A stretch of DNA of 64,000 nucleotides from Tilletia caries (GCA_032718865.1 JALUTQ010000039.1:1-64000), one strand, 5' to 3'. Positions 23,869 to 34,813 are shown, counted from the first letter of the stretch. The notes: generated by a model from the sequence alone, not told the origin. Made by a program: numbers and translations.

Positions 23869-25941
23869 ATGGTGAGTGACCCTGCTCGTGAACAGACATG
23901 CTCAAAGGCAAAGGCTCAGGCTCAGGCTCATGTGTCTTTCTTGTTCCGTCCCGCCTGCGCGCAACAACAGGATCACAAACTCAAGTTCGAGGCCAAGAAC
24001 CGCGCGGAGGCGCAGCGCAAAGCTCTCCTGGCCGAGACGGCGGCAGCGGCCAAGCTCGAGCTCGAACGTCGCCGCGCCGCCGATGCTCGCACAAAGCAAG
24101 AAGCCGAGCTCAAGCGTGTTGCCATGGTCGCCCAGCAGAAGCGCATCGCCGAGGAGGCCCGACTCCGCAAGGAGAATGAAGAGCGCAAGAAGCGCGAGGC
24201 GGACCTTGACGAGAGTCAACTCCCAGATCTCGCCCAGAGCAAGTCGGCGGCAAAGGTCTTACTCAACGGGGCCAGGCGAAACAAAGGAGCCTCCGCAACA
24301 CCTTCTCGACCAGGCGCAGCAAAGGGCTCATCTCGTACCAATGTCGCGTCAACATCAGCTGGCGGGGATAACTCCAATATGATGGCCACCTTCAATTCGG
24401 TGGTGAGGAAAACGGCCAAGAAAAAGTCGGCCTCGGATCTCTCCTTGCTGACCCGGGAAGAGAAGCGGAATCGAAAATTGAAGGCGGCCCTCGGCGCAGA
24501 CAAGCGGGCGGTCCCCCGGTCAGCCAGTATGGGATCTTTGCGCGGTGCTGCTACCTCCCATTCACTTGCGAGGGGCATGGGTTCATCTTCAAGTGGCGGA
24601 GCAGGATCAAGCGCGCATGGCTCCGCTTCCGGCTCGCTCTCCATCGCTGCAGCAGCACAGCGTGCCATTGCATCAGCCAAAGGCCCGGCTCTCCCCAGTT
24701 TCACGCGGAAAGCGGCCGTCATCGGACCCGATAAGACCCTGAATGAGTCCATCACATTGGGACAGAACAAGCGGGACAAGCGCACCATTGAAGAGATCGA
24801 GCGCGATCTGCGGGCAGCCAAAGAAGCCAAGCTTCTCAAAGAAGGAGGATCTAACAACGCCACGCTGGAAGAGCGCAAACGTAGGGAGGAGGAACAGAAG
24901 AAGCTGGAGGAGAAGCGCAAGTTGGCCATGGCGCAGAAACGGAGATTGGACCTCGAGGCACAAGGCATCGTCTTGCCCCCGCCCAAAATCGTCTCGGAAC
25001 CACCGTCGAAGGAGAACGATGCTACCGAACGCGCAAGAGCACGGACGTCCTCCCCAGTCGTCCTCCCCAACCCCAAACTACTCGCGGCCGCCCAATTCTA
25101 CCATCGAAAAGCGTCACCCACGCCTCCTCCCTCCAAGATTCGTAATAGCATTGGGGGAACTAATGAGACCGCCGCTGGTGGCGCCAAAGGGAAACGAGGT
25201 CGGACCGGTCAACGGAAGAGCACAGGAGACAGTCGGGATGCCAGTCCGGCGGTGAATAGGTTGAGCCCTGGTGGAGGCGGCGCAGGCGCCGCTCAGCAAC
25301 CTTCTCGGCCGGAGACCGAGCGAGAACGATTTATCCGGCTCGAGGCGGAAAAGAAGCGCGCCGCGGCTGCCAATCCCTCGGAACCAGGCCCGTCGTCACA
25401 GAAGGGCAAGGCTGTACGGCGCGCCCAATCCGATGCTGAAGACGACGACGAAGGGGGTGAAGAGGAGGGGTATGATGATGACGAGAGTGATGTCGACAGC
25501 TTTATTGTGGACGACGAGGACGAGATGAGCGGGATGGAAGAGGACGACGATGGAGACGACGACGACGATCCGAGGTATCGGAAGAAGCACAAGACGTCTC
25601 ACGCTGCTGTACCCTCCCGGTCCGTCAGTGGCGGAAAGAGCAACGGCAAGAGCAGCAACGGACGGCGTAGTGGAGGTGGAGGCAGTGGCGGAGGACACAG
25701 CACCAACGTGCGTGAAGAGATATGGCAAATCTTCGGTCGGAAGCGTCCCAACTACTCGGACATGGAGGACTCGGACGACGACATGGAAGCCACGGCTGCG
25801 GACATTGCACGGGAAGAGGTGCGCTCGGCGCGGATTGCGAAGAAGGAGGACGAGGTTGCACAGGCGGCTGAGGATGCGCGGGCGCGGGAGAAGGCGGCGA
25901 GGTTGCGCCAGTTGGCGAAGAAGCGGGCGGGGGGTCGGTAA
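23869..25941 (+). CDS. SPT2: SPT2-like chromatin protein
   Basis: Nuclear protein that binds DNA and histones H3-H4 and helps keep nucleosomes in place during transcription. Seen: a Lys/Glu/Ala-rich helical N-terminal region (coiled-coil like), Ser-rich linkers, an acidic stretch of Asp/Glu (about 25440-25575), and at the C-terminus the SPT2 domain. In that domain EIWQIFGRKRPNYSDME is followed by SDDDMEA and IAREEVRSARIAKKEDE, which matches the family's conserved DDMEA..EE.RSA..A..ED pattern. Start uncertain: the ATG at 23869 is followed at once by gtgagtg, and an in-frame 99-nt intron (23872-23970, ending caacag) would give an M-DHKLKFEAK start and 657 aa. Left unspliced the protein has 690 aa. 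I favour splicing. Confidence 0.85.
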   Translation: MVSDPAREQTCSKAKAQAQAHVSFLFRPACAQQQDHKLKFEAKNRAEAQRKALLAETAAAAKLELERRRAADARTKQEAELKRVAMVAQQKRIAEEARLRKENEERKKREADLDESQLPDLAQSKSAAKVLLNGARRNKGASATPSRPGAAKGSSRTNVASTSAGGDNSNMMATFNSVVRKTAKKKSASDLSLLTREEKRNRKLKAALGADKRAVPRSASMGSLRGAATSHSLARGMGSSSSGGAGSSAHGSASGSLSIAAAAQRAIASAKGPALPSFTRKAAVIGPDKTLNESITLGQNKRDKRTIEEIERDLRAAKEAKLLKEGGSNNATLEERKRREEEQKKLEEKRKLAMAQKRRLDLEAQGIVLPPPKIVSEPPSKENDATERARARTSSPVVLPNPKLLAAAQFYHRKASPTPPPSKIRNSIGGTNETAAGGAKGKRGRTGQRKSTGDSRDASPAVNRLSPGGGGAGAAQQPSRPETERERFIRLEAEKKRAAAANPSEPGPSSQKGKAVRRAQSDAEDDDEGGEEEGYDDDESDVDSFIVDDEDEMSGMEEDDDGDDDDDPRYRKKHKTSHAAVPSRSVSGGKSNGKSSNGRRSGGGGSGGGHSTNVREEIWQIFGRKRPNYSDMEDSDDDMEATAADIAREEVRSARIAKKEDEVAQAAEDARAREKAARLRQLAKKRAGGR

Positions 25942-26728
25942 AGGGGGTGAGGGGGGTTACTTTCTTCGGCTGTTCAAATTGGTTTTGGTTCCCTTCGTTG
26001 GCTTTGTTCTTGTGTTCGTCCTCATCGCTGTCATCCCTCGTTGCATCCTTCGCTGTACCCAGTCACAGAAACAAGCACTCGCTCGAATGGACACTTCACA
26101 CTCATGCCTCCTCGTCGCCACCGCGTTCCCATCCCTCCAAGCTCAGTTCGGAGAATTCACACGGCTAAGAAGTTCAAAGGCAAGATGATTGAATTGTTGC
26201 AAGGTGAGGTACAGCGCAGAGAGAACAAAGGGGAGGAAAGGGAGGAAGTAAGGAAAGAACAAAAATTGCCAAGACGCACAAGTGCGAAGTGGACGGTATT
26301 GGTGGTTTATTTTCGATTAAGCAATAGTTTCTCCTCAGTCAAAGACTTCACGGGACGAAACGCCTGCCCATGCATAAAGATGGGGAAGCGGCGGAAGAGG
26401 GGGGGAAGGGGGGAGGCCGCTGCTATTTATACCTTCGAGCTCTGGGCAAAAGAGCGCAGTCGGAAATTAAGCGCAGCGGGTGGAGCGTCGTTGCGCAACG
26501 ATTTCGAGTCACCAGAAGCTGCCGCGATCGAGTGAGTCCCACTTCGCTCTCTTCACACGCTGAATCTCGATGTATACATACTGCTGGATGATAATTGATG
26601 GGGCTTGAATGCATAGAGGTATTATTGTGGAAGGGGTTACAAGTGGAATGCAGAGGTATCGAGTCCTTTAAAAATGCTTGGTCGGAAGGAATGCGGGCGA
26701 CGATTAGAAGGTGCAGTGCGGTGGTAAC
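25942..26728. other. Region between convergent SPT2 and ORC1 genes
   Basis: About 790 bp. Apart from the LTR-like fragment at 26400-26530 I see no gene. The frames present have no recognisable domain. Confidence 0.55.
26400..26530 (-). promoter_or_regulatory. LTR-like promoter fragment shared with the copia 3' LTR
   Basis: On the minus strand the sequence CGAAATCGTTGCGCAACGA with its 12-bp palindrome is followed about 70 nt later by TATAAATAG. The same motif with a TATATAAG at a similar distance lies in the copia LTR at about 37350-37450. It lies between the convergent 3' ends of SPT2 and ORC1, where no host promoter is expected. A solo LTR of a related family is the simplest reading, but I could not set its ends. 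Confidence 0.4.
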
Positions 26729-28981
26729 CTAGAGAACGGACTTGAGCCTCTTGTCCGTCGACGTCTGAAGTGCCAGCCGAACTTCGTCTTCCTGACACGC
26801 CAGCGACAGCCGTCCGTTAATCCCAGCCCGTCCCGGCCCAGCCCCCGACCCGACAGCGGTCACAAGTCCAGCCCGGCACAGCGACGCGAGCGCCCAGTCC
26901 AGGTCGGCGAGGTTCGGGGTCAGATCCCAGTCCGTCCAGCCATTCGCCTGTTCGCCCTTGCTTCTCTTCGTCCCCTTCGCAAGCCCGTGCGCCAGGAGGA
27001 TGTTGCTCTGCTCATTCAGGACGTCGCCCACTCGGACTTCGGCCAGCCCGGAGCGGCGGATGTGTCGGAGCAAGGCGACGAGCAGGGACTTGGCGCTCAG
27101 GCTGAGAGAGGCGATATGACGGACCGTGCCAGACTTGACCATTGAGTCAAAGACGTCGGCCATGTCCTTCACTACGATCTTCTTGCATTGCGCAGAGACT
27201 GCCTTGGCGTGATCGGTCGCAGCTGTTCCGGTCTGTCGATGGTTGCGTCGCGAGACCGCGGCTCTACCAGACCCGTCCAGACTCTTGTCCGCTTGCTCCT
27301 TCTCGATGAGTTTCTCCGCCTTGGCCTCCACCATCTCTATCGCCCTTCGGCAGACGTCCAACATCCTCCGAACGTCGCCCGACACGTTCGCGATCTTGGT
27401 GGCCGCAAACTTGATGGCATCCGGACAGAACAGTTGTGCGCAATCCTTCTTTGATGCTGCCTCGAGTTCGGCCATGGATCGCTGTTCCGGCGTAACGTTC
27501 ACCCTCGGGTCTGCTTCCAATGCTTGCAGGATCTCCGTAGGATCGTGCTTGCCAACGCCCAGTCGGGTGCGAACAATCTCCTGCAACTGATCTGTTTTGT
27601 AAGATTCAAATGGGATCCGAGTCATGCCGAGACGGCTTGCGACTTTGGCCTTTAGAATTCGTTCCGGAAGGTCCATGGTGTTCGCAACAGCGATCACGAT
27701 GAGCTGGCTGTCAGATGCATTTCCCCAGTTGAAGAGGTTGTACATCACGTCTTGGCGTGCGTTGACGAGCTGGTCGAGCTCGTCCATGAGCACCACGGTC
27801 GGCCGTTGAGCGGAGGAAGTGTGGGCGTCTCCGATGCGCCAGCGCCCAGGGGACGGCGGCCCGTGATTTGGCTTCCGCTCCGAGAAGTAGGAGTTGAGAG
27901 CGGCGAGTGCGAACTTGGGACTGGGACGTTTCCCCTCGGGATCCGGTCGAACCGCCTGCCAGAGCATCGTGTATGCCTGAGCCGGATCGCCAAGCTTCAT
28001 GCCGTTGATCTCGACAAAGTTGAATCGACGGAGCTGTTTGAGCTCGACGCGGCGGAAAAGTTCGCGAACGACACCTCGGACCGTGGCCGTTTTTCCGGTG
28101 CCAGGTACGCCAGAAACGTAGAGGCAGGTGCCGACGCGCTCTTGCAAGGCGTCACCGACGGATGTGAAGATCTCGGCGAACTCGTCCTCGCGGCAGGGCA
28201 GCTTGTCCGGTGTGAGACCGACATGGAGCAAGCGTTTGGCACGCTGTTGGGCCGTGAGAGAGGCGTAATAGGCAAGGTTGATGTTGGCGTTTTCGGCATC
28301 GCGCTGGGATGATGCGATATGCGTCGGATCGCACAGCGAGGATTTGGACAAAGGGCTGCTGAATCCGCTGCAGCGTTGAGCAACGAGCTCTTTGGCAAAA
28401 GCGCGCGCCGAAGCTGACGGTTTCCACAACTTTCGGGATCGTGTTGATGATGGAGGCGACGGGAGATCCGCATGACGAGCCTTTTTGGAGGGCGTGTGGG
28501 GAGATCTTGTCGTAGGGGCGTGTTTCCGCTTCCCGGAGCGCGAGGATGGAGTCAGAGGCGGTGTGAAGTCTTCCCACTCGCTCTCGTTCTCGTCCATGTC
28601 GGTGTCTGAATCCTCGTCGGTGTCGACGTTGGGCCGGAACGTGTTTGGATCGCTGTCGCTGTCGTCGCTGTCGTCGTCGTCGTCGTCGTCTGTGAGATCC
28701 GTGATGTCGGAGTCAGAGCTCTCTTCGTCCGAGGCTTCTCTTGCTCTTGCCGCTGCCCGCGCTGCTCTTGCTGTTGCTGCTGCTGCCCGCGCTGCTCTTG
28801 CTGTTGCTGCTGTGTCTCTGTTCGCGGTCGTGGTGGACTTTGGTGTCGTCTTGTTGGCGGCCATCTTTGCTCTCTTGCTCATCTCTGCCTTCTTGCGCTC
28901 GACGAGGGACTGAGGCCTCGACCTGGAAGCTGCTGCCGCTACTGCTGCGCGTGTGGGCCGACCTTGTGCGATGGAAGTCAT
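26729..28981 (-). CDS. ORC1: Origin recognition complex subunit 1 (AAA+ ATPase)
   Basis: Binds replication origins and, with Cdc6, loads the MCM helicase. 750 aa from the ATG at 28981, single exon. Order: basic N-terminal region with Ala/Arg repeats and a long acidic Asp/Glu/Ser tract, then the AAA+ domain starting KLPCREDEFAEI. Walker A is GVPGTGKT (about residues 291-298), the Orc1-typical motif is EINGMKLGDPAQAY, and Walker B is VVLMDELDQL (about 396-405). Sensor-1-like VIAVANTMDLPER and sensor-2 region SGDVRRMLDVCRRA come next, then a C-terminal winged-helix domain. EINGMKL..P..AY favours Orc1 over Cdc6. No BAH domain is visible before the AAA+ part, unlike most Orc1. It is divergent from the SUN gene, 306 bp away, so a shared promoter is likely. 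Confidence 0.9.
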   Translation of the reverse strand: MTSIAQGRPTRAAVAAAASRSRPQSLVERKKAEMSKRAKMAANKTTPKSTTTANRDTAATARAARAAAATARAARAAARAREASDEESSDSDITDLTDDDDDDDSDDSDSDPNTFRPNVDTDEDSDTDMDENESEWEDFTPPLTPSSRSGKRKHAPTTRSPHTPSKKARHADLPSPPSSTRSRKLWKPSASARAFAKELVAQRCSGFSSPLSKSSLCDPTHIASSQRDAENANINLAYYASLTAQQRAKRLLHVGLTPDKLPCREDEFAEIFTSVGDALQERVGTCLYVSGVPGTGKTATVRGVVRELFRRVELKQLRRFNFVEINGMKLGDPAQAYTMLWQAVRPDPEGKRPSPKFALAALNSYFSERKPNHGPPSPGRWRIGDAHTSSAQRPTVVLMDELDQLVNARQDVMYNLFNWGNASDSQLIVIAVANTMDLPERILKAKVASRLGMTRIPFESYKTDQLQEIVRTRLGVGKHDPTEILQALEADPRVNVTPEQRSMAELEAASKKDCAQLFCPDAIKFAATKIANVSGDVRRMLDVCRRAIEMVEAKAEKLIEKEQADKSLDGSGRAAVSRRNHRQTGTAATDHAKAVSAQCKKIVVKDMADVFDSMVKSGTVRHIASLSLSAKSLLVALLRHIRRSGLAEVRVGDVLNEQSNILLAHGLAKGTKRSKGEQANGWTDWDLTPNLADLDWALASLCRAGLVTAVGSGAGPGRAGINGRLSLACQEDEVRLALQTSTDKRLKSVL

Positions 28982-29287
28982 TGCTGTTCGCTGTGACTGT
29001 GGGTTGTGTGTGTGAATGTATGCGGATGTGGTGGTTGATGTCCAGCATTGTGTCACGAATTTTGGTCCACCTTTGTTTACAACGCGTCGCGTTCTGTGCG
29101 AATCGCGTCGCGTCAATGTCTGTCGCGTTGCGCGTCCGGAATTTCTCGCGTCGCGTTCCCTTTCTAAATCGGTCACGTGGCTCGACGCAAAATAAACAAA
29201 CAAAGGAAGCGCGCCTCGAAGTCAACAGGCGTGTCACCGTCGCATCACGACTTTGCATCCGTTCTGTCTTCTTCCTGCCAGCGTAGC

Positions 29288-32200
29288 ATGAACACGCGCG
29301 CCACTCCGACTCGGGAAGGTGAACGTCGCGCGCGTCTTTTGAATTCTGGCGAACTCATCGTGATGGCGCGCTCGACTTCAAGCTCGAGCTCTCCAGCTGC
29401 CCCGACATCCGCGCGCTTCGGAACAGCAGCAGCAACAAAAGGTACGTATACGTCTATGAGCCGATCAGCGAGCTTGGCTAAAAGTGTTGCTGAACGCTTG
29501 ACGCGTCTACATCGGTCTTCAGCTGCCTCGACATCTCGCGGTCCGAGAAAGTCACAATTGTCACAGCGGGCAGCCGCCGCGAATGCCTCGGCGGATGCTT
29601 CCAATGAGGACGCGTCGGCTTCGGCCACGGGAGCCCGTGCCGTCAGCTCCTTCTTTCTCAGCCAGGCACCCAGGTCCCGGGGAGGTCGGAGAAGCAGGGA
29701 AGGCTCGTCAGGACAGCCGGACGAGGACCAGGAGGAAGCACCCGTGCGACAAGCCGGACGGCAGCGAACATCACAGCGCCGCCAGGCTGATCTCAGTGTT
29801 CTCACAAATGCATCAGACGAAGACGATGATGGTCAGCAAGGCGGCCGTAGCTTTACAGGCGAAGCAGCATATGCCAGTCGGCTCGACGCCTCCGCACGGC
29901 ATATAGGCCAATTGCTGAGCAAGAACGGGCGAAATGCAACAGGCGCTCGAAGAAACGGAAAGCAACGACAAACCGATGAAGACGAAGATACCCAGTCTGA
30001 GGGGAATGGCAATGGCGACGAGGAGGAGGAGGATGGTGAAACATCAGACCCCGACGCAGCGAATCGAAAACACGGACACCTTTCTACACCCAACGGCGCG
30101 TCAAGCTCGAATCGATCCGCCAGCAACAAAGCCAGCTCCTCCCGAGTCACCCTCGACACATCCTCCCGACAAAAGGAGGTACCACCAGCGGTACGAGGCC
30201 CCGATCGCGCACATCCAGCTGCATCGTCGGGCCTCCTATCCTCCATGCGGAACTTCGGATTGTCAACCCTCTCATCCGTGCGGAAGCATCCCATGCATGT
30301 CATGCAGGTCGTTCTCACGATCCTGCTTCTGTCTTATTTACATCTCCGCACCTCCGGACTAGAGTCACCACAGGGCTCAGATGCTGCGTCGGCCTTATCA
30401 CGGACGACCTCCAAGCTCTCTCAACGCCTTACCAATGTCGAATCACACATCTCAAAACTCGGCAAGGTACAAGGCCAGCACTCAAACACCCTGGAGTCGT
30501 TGTCGACCCGGGTTTCCACCCTGGAGTTGTCCAAAAGTGAGACGGAGGAACATGTGCGGAGGTGGAAAAAGGAGCTCAAGGGGCGCACACGCGAAGAAGC
30601 CGAGCTCAGCCGCTGGAAGAAGGAGGTCGAAACAGCGTTGAAGGATCAACATACTCTATTGAACAAGCAGGTCGGAAAGGTTCGGGAGGAGCTTGCGGTG
30701 AAGATACAAACCATCGCGGCCGATGCACAGAACGTCACTTTGGCCGCCTCAGCTTCGGCTGCCACCACGAGCGCGACAAGAGAAGCACAGGCGGAGGTCA
30801 AGAAGTATAACGCCGAGCTTCAAAGGTTGGCCGACAGGCTCGACGAGGTAAACTGCGAGCTCGGCAAAACGCAAGACGAGCTCGCTAGCTTGGACAAACG
30901 GTCGACTGCGGCACAAACTCGAGCGGAAGCGGCTATGCGCGCGATTACAGAAGATCCTACCTCATGGCTCAACGACTATCTGCCGAGTTTGGTTCCTGTA
31001 CGATGGGACCGCAGCTCGACTTCGAAGGGTAACAGCAAAGGCGCGGCCGAGCCGGAGCTTCGTATCGACGAGGCCTTCTGGGAAGATCTACGAACACACT
31101 TCGTCTCGCATGCAGAAGCGCTCACCATGGTCGAAGCGCACAAAGCAGCAATGGCCCTTGAAACTCCGGCCCCGCCGACAGAGCGCGATCTCCGGGCGAT
31201 TGCATCACGAGAGGCGAAGCGGGCACTGGACGGTGGAATTGCCGATGGGGTTCTGTTGGGCAAATCTGCTTTCAAGGTTCTGCTGGAGAAGGAGCTCCGG
31301 CTGGCTAGTACAGCCCTTGAGCTCAAGATTAATGCCACGCAGACGGGTCTCGAGCGGGAGAAGCTGGAGCGCCAGGACGCTGTGGAAGACATGCGGGCCC
31401 TGGCTGAGACGGTACGGTCTGCTGGGGGGGATCGGGCCTCACGGTGGTCATTCTCGTGGGGCGGTGCTGGAAGTGGGTCTGGTGCGGCATCTGAAAGTGA
31501 AGGGGCTACTGAAGCGGAGGCGGGGGACGACGACGACAGCCGGGCACGGGTCATCGAACTCATCGACCAAGCCCTCGAGCTTTACAGCCTCGACAAGCTT
31601 GGACGACCGGACTATGCGCTGTACTCGAGTGGTGCTCGCGTCTTGCCTGCGCTCACGTCTCGCTCGCACGGACACCCGGGCGAGCAAGTTCGAGTGGCTG
31701 CTCCCAAGTTCTGGAGCTGGCCTGTCGGGAAGGAGGCGGGAAGTCTTCGGGACGCGGAGCTGGTGAAGGGACGCGGGCGTCCCCCGGTCACTGCTTTGCA
31801 CCCGGACATCTCGCCGGGCATGTGCTGGGCCTTTTCCGGCTCAAGGGGCACACTCGGCATCAAGCTAGCTCGCAAGAACGTCCAGGTTTCGCATGTGACC
31901 ATCGAACATGCGCCCGAGCGACTCGTGACGGAAGCTGCTCACGGATCGCGTGCGTTGTCGTTGTCGTCGTCGTCGCCGATCCGATCCGCTCCGCGACGGA
32001 TTCAAGTCTGGGGCCGGGTTGTGGGGGGGAGTGTGGAATGGGCGCGGGCGCAGGCGTTCAGTGCTCGACGGGCTGCTGAGGAATCTCGTACGCGGCTCTT
32101 GAAGGGCGGGTTGGGCGGAGAGGAGAGGGAGTCGATGAAGCCGGAGGGTGCGAAGACGGGCCGCTGGATTCGGTTGGGAGAGTTCGAGTACGAAGCGGGG

Positions 32201-32467
32201 CAGAGCGAACTTGGCTCGTCAGGCAAGAAGTGGTCGCCACGCAGACAGTCGCACATCCAGACGTTTGCGGTGGACACGGCCGTGGCCGCTCTGAAGATCG
32301 GGGTGGATGCGGTTCAAGTCGGAGTGCTGAGCAACCATGGGAACGAGAGATATACGTGTCTTTACCGTGTTCGGATCCACGGCGAGCCCGAGGACGACGA
32401 TCTGGGTGCGGATGGTACGAATGACGGGGAGGATGTGGGCGCGATCGGGCTGGACAGCTTGGTCTGA
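29288..32467 (+). CDS. SUN-domain protein (Sad1/UNC-84 type)
   Basis: Inner nuclear membrane component of LINC complexes, which link chromosomes or the spindle pole body to the cytoskeleton. 1059 aa from the ATG at 29288; another in-frame ATG is at 29363, and upstream codons lack an ATG. The nucleoplasmic N-terminus is long, Ser/Arg-rich and acidic. One membrane segment lies at about residues 334-353 (MQVVLTILLLSYLHL). A coiled-coil region follows (about 370-560). The SUN domain starts near residue 771: PDYALYSSGARVLPALTS, then PGMCWAFSGSRGTLGIKL, VSHVTIEHAPE, and the end YTCLYRVRIHGEP. No intron is evident. Single pass plus C-terminal SUN is the normal topology. It faces ORC1 across a short divergent promoter. 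Confidence 0.9.
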   Translation: MNTRATPTREGERRARLLNSGELIVMARSTSSSSSPAAPTSARFGTAAATKGTYTSMSRSASLAKSVAERLTRLHRSSAASTSRGPRKSQLSQRAAAANASADASNEDASASATGARAVSSFFLSQAPRSRGGRRSREGSSGQPDEDQEEAPVRQAGRQRTSQRRQADLSVLTNASDEDDDGQQGGRSFTGEAAYASRLDASARHIGQLLSKNGRNATGARRNGKQRQTDEDEDTQSEGNGNGDEEEEDGETSDPDAANRKHGHLSTPNGASSSNRSASNKASSSRVTLDTSSRQKEVPPAVRGPDRAHPAASSGLLSSMRNFGLSTLSSVRKHPMHVMQVVLTILLLSYLHLRTSGLESPQGSDAASALSRTTSKLSQRLTNVESHISKLGKVQGQHSNTLESLSTRVSTLELSKSETEEHVRRWKKELKGRTREEAELSRWKKEVETALKDQHTLLNKQVGKVREELAVKIQTIAADAQNVTLAASASAATTSATREAQAEVKKYNAELQRLADRLDEVNCELGKTQDELASLDKRSTAAQTRAEAAMRAITEDPTSWLNDYLPSLVPVRWDRSSTSKGNSKGAAEPELRIDEAFWEDLRTHFVSHAEALTMVEAHKAAMALETPAPPTERDLRAIASREAKRALDGGIADGVLLGKSAFKVLLEKELRLASTALELKINATQTGLEREKLERQDAVEDMRALAETVRSAGGDRASRWSFSWGGAGSGSGAASESEGATEAEAGDDDDSRARVIELIDQALELYSLDKLGRPDYALYSSGARVLPALTSRSHGHPGEQVRVAAPKFWSWPVGKEAGSLRDAELVKGRGRPPVTALHPDISPGMCWAFSGSRGTLGIKLARKNVQVSHVTIEHAPERLVTEAAHGSRALSLSSSSPIRSAPRRIQVWGRVVGGSVEWARAQAFSARRAAEESRTRLLKGGLGGEERESMKPEGAKTGRWIRLGEFEYEAGQSELGSSGKKWSPRRQSHIQTFAVDTAVAALKIGVDAVQVGVLSNHGNERYTCLYRVRIHGEPEDDDLGADGTNDGEDVGAIGLDSLV

Positions 32468-32636
32468 TTCCAGTGTTACTGGCGTCAAGAGGACTCATCA
32501 TCAATAATTTCGGTTTCCGAACACAACCCTACCCTTTCTCGACCTTCTCAATCCGGCATGGGACAGCAAGTACGGCCGTGGAAGGGGGCTGTCGTTCTTC
32601 CCCTTCCTGACCGATACGAGCTTCAACCCTGCGCTG

Positions 32637-32725
32637 TACGCCATCACCATTGCCGCCCCCATCGCCATCGCCATCACCATCACCATCACCATCGCCGCCC
32701 CCATCGCCATCGCCATCGTTCCACT
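32637..32725 (+). repeat. Hexanucleotide-type simple repeat
   Basis: Imperfect tandem array of ATCGCC/ATCACC units in the intergenic region between the SUN gene and the dehydrogenase gene. It gives His/Pro-rich or Met/Gly/Asp-rich chance frames. No coding role is apparent. Confidence 0.85.
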
Positions 32726-33080
32726 CTCCCATCATGGATACCCCCACCACATTCATCAAGCGCCGAAGGTTCCCCTCCATACATCCGCAACGCATCCGCC
32801 AGCCGCCCTCGGGCTCTGTCCTTGTTCCCACCCACCGCATGTTTGTTTGTTATTCATACCCTCGTCTCGTCATGTCAGTCTCTGTCAGTCAATCTCATCT
32901 GGACGCCGTATGATCCGTGCGCACACAAAACGTTCTCGCTGCTCTCCCCGCTCCCACGAGAAGAAAGGGAAGAAGCGTTCGCCGGTCAGACGACACCCTC
33001 TTGCAGATAGCTGTGGCCTTCTCACTGTACTCGTCCCTCAGCCTGTTCCTCTCCGTCCCGTACACGCAGCAGATCCAAGA

Positions 33081-34657
33081 ATGGCGTCGATCACCAAGTC
33101 TGTCGTTCTGAACGCGATCGACAATGTTACCTTTGAGGAGCGACCGACGGCCGCGCCTGGACCGCACGAGGTGTCGGTCGCGTGCAGACAGACGGGTGAG
33201 TGGGTTGCGAGGAAAGCTGTGCGGCTGAGCTTCTGTCGCCGCTGCCAGCTGACCATGCTTGCGCTCTGCCTCGCTCTTCTGATGCAGGGATCTGCGGCAG
33301 TGATGTGTGAGCTCGAGCTCAATACCCTGTTCGTCACAGAAGACCTGCTGAACAATGGAACTGACGATGCTCTCCGTGCGGACCAACGCAATACACAGAC
33401 ACTACATCAAGCACGGCCGCATCGGCGAGTTCATCCTCACGGGGCCCATGATCCTGGGCCACGAGTCGGCGGGAGACGTCGTCGCGGTCGGGGCCGAAGT
33501 GAAGACGCTCAAGGTCGGGGACCGCGTTGCGTTGGAGCCTGGGATCCCGTGCTTTGGCTGCCACCTGTGTCTGTGTGAGTTGGAAACACTTGCCTATGCC
33601 AGCTGATAGTGGGCGGAACGGCTGACCAGTGCGCGTGTTTGCGTGTGCATTTCGTGCATTCTCGGGCCTCTGCTATGTGACAGCTGGCGCATACAACCAA
33701 TGCCGTGCCCTCGTCTTCGCCGCTACACCCCCGTACGACGGCACGCTCTGCCCGGCATACAACCTGCACGAGAGCTTTGCGCACCCCATCCCACCGAACA
33801 TGAGCTATGCGGCCGGTGCACTCATGGAGCCTCTGGCCGTCGCGGTGCACTCGACTGTCAACCGAGGCAAGGTACGCGCTATGGAGAACGTGCTCGTCTT
33901 TGGAGCTGGTCCGATTGGCCTGCTATGTGCGGCTGTCGCCAAGGCATATGGAGCCAAGCGGGTGTGAGTGTTTCCCTCCTTGGATTATGGGTACAATGGT
34001 TGATTTCCGTCTGACGAGCCCCGGTGCCTTTCTGAATGTCTCTCTTTCCCTATTCTCAATTTAGGATCACCGTGGATATCATCGACTCCAAGTTGGAATT
34101 CGCGGCCTCCTTTGCGGCCTCGCACACCTTCAAGCCGACCAAGCCGAACGAGGGCGAGACGGGCATGCAGGCGGCCGAACGGAACGCGAAGGCCTTGATA
34201 AAGGAGATCGGGGACGACGTTGAGGCTGTGGAAGGATTCGATCTTGTGCTCGAGTGTACAGGCGCTCCGCCATGTATTCAGATGGGTCTATGGGCGACCA
34301 AGATCCGAGGACGTTTCGTTCAGGTACGTCTCTGAGAAGGTCATCCATCTACGGCAGTTTGCGGAAAACATGCTGACATACGATACCATTTCCCAGGTCG
34401 GAATGGGCCAGAACGACGTGGTGCTGCCTCTGCACCTGATCAACATCAAAGAGCTCGACCTGACGGGTGGATTCCGCTACGGCTTTGGCGCGTACCCGAC
34501 CGCGATCTCCCTCGTCTCTGCGGGCAAGATCGACATCGAGCGGCTGATCACGCACCGCTACAAGTTTGCGGACTCGCTCGATGCGTTTGAGGCGGTGGCC
34601 AACGGACAGGGCAAGGACGGCCAGCAGGTGATCAAGGCGCAGATTGCACACGAGTGA
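33081..34657 (+). CDS. Zinc-dependent polyol dehydrogenase (sorbitol/xylitol dehydrogenase type)
   Basis: Medium-chain dehydrogenase that oxidises a polyol to a ketose with NAD+, cytosolic. Six exons: 33081-33195, 33288-33306, 33399-33574, 33684-33963, 34065-34323 and 34397-34657, phases consistent, 369 aa, the normal family length. The second exon is only 19 nt long. Seen: catalytic-zinc Cys in GICGSDVHYIKHG, then His-Glu in [10 protein letters not shown]. The structural region has one canonical Cys pair (PCFGCHLC) and GAYNQC. Next are ATPPYDGTL and [12 protein letters not shown], and the Rossmann glycine motif [10 protein letters not shown]. The substrate (sorbitol, xylitol or arabinitol) cannot be fixed. 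An aldo/keto reductase lies 15 kb away, too far to call a pathway cluster. Confidence 0.92.
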
Positions 34658-34813
34658 AAGGGCCTGTACCTGTAGCATACCTCGCACAATTATTATTGTC
34701 AAGTCACGATTGATTGTTGATCGCTTGCTTCGATGTCATGGTCTTTGTTGAGATGGACCACGTGATGGAAGCGCGCGCTGAGATGGAAGAACAAGACGGA
34801 GAGAGCGAGAGAG

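Noticed and set aside
16491..34657. A xylose-utilisation cluster of reductase and polyol dehydrogenase
   Set aside because: The two genes are 15 kb apart with unrelated genes between; no clustering signal.
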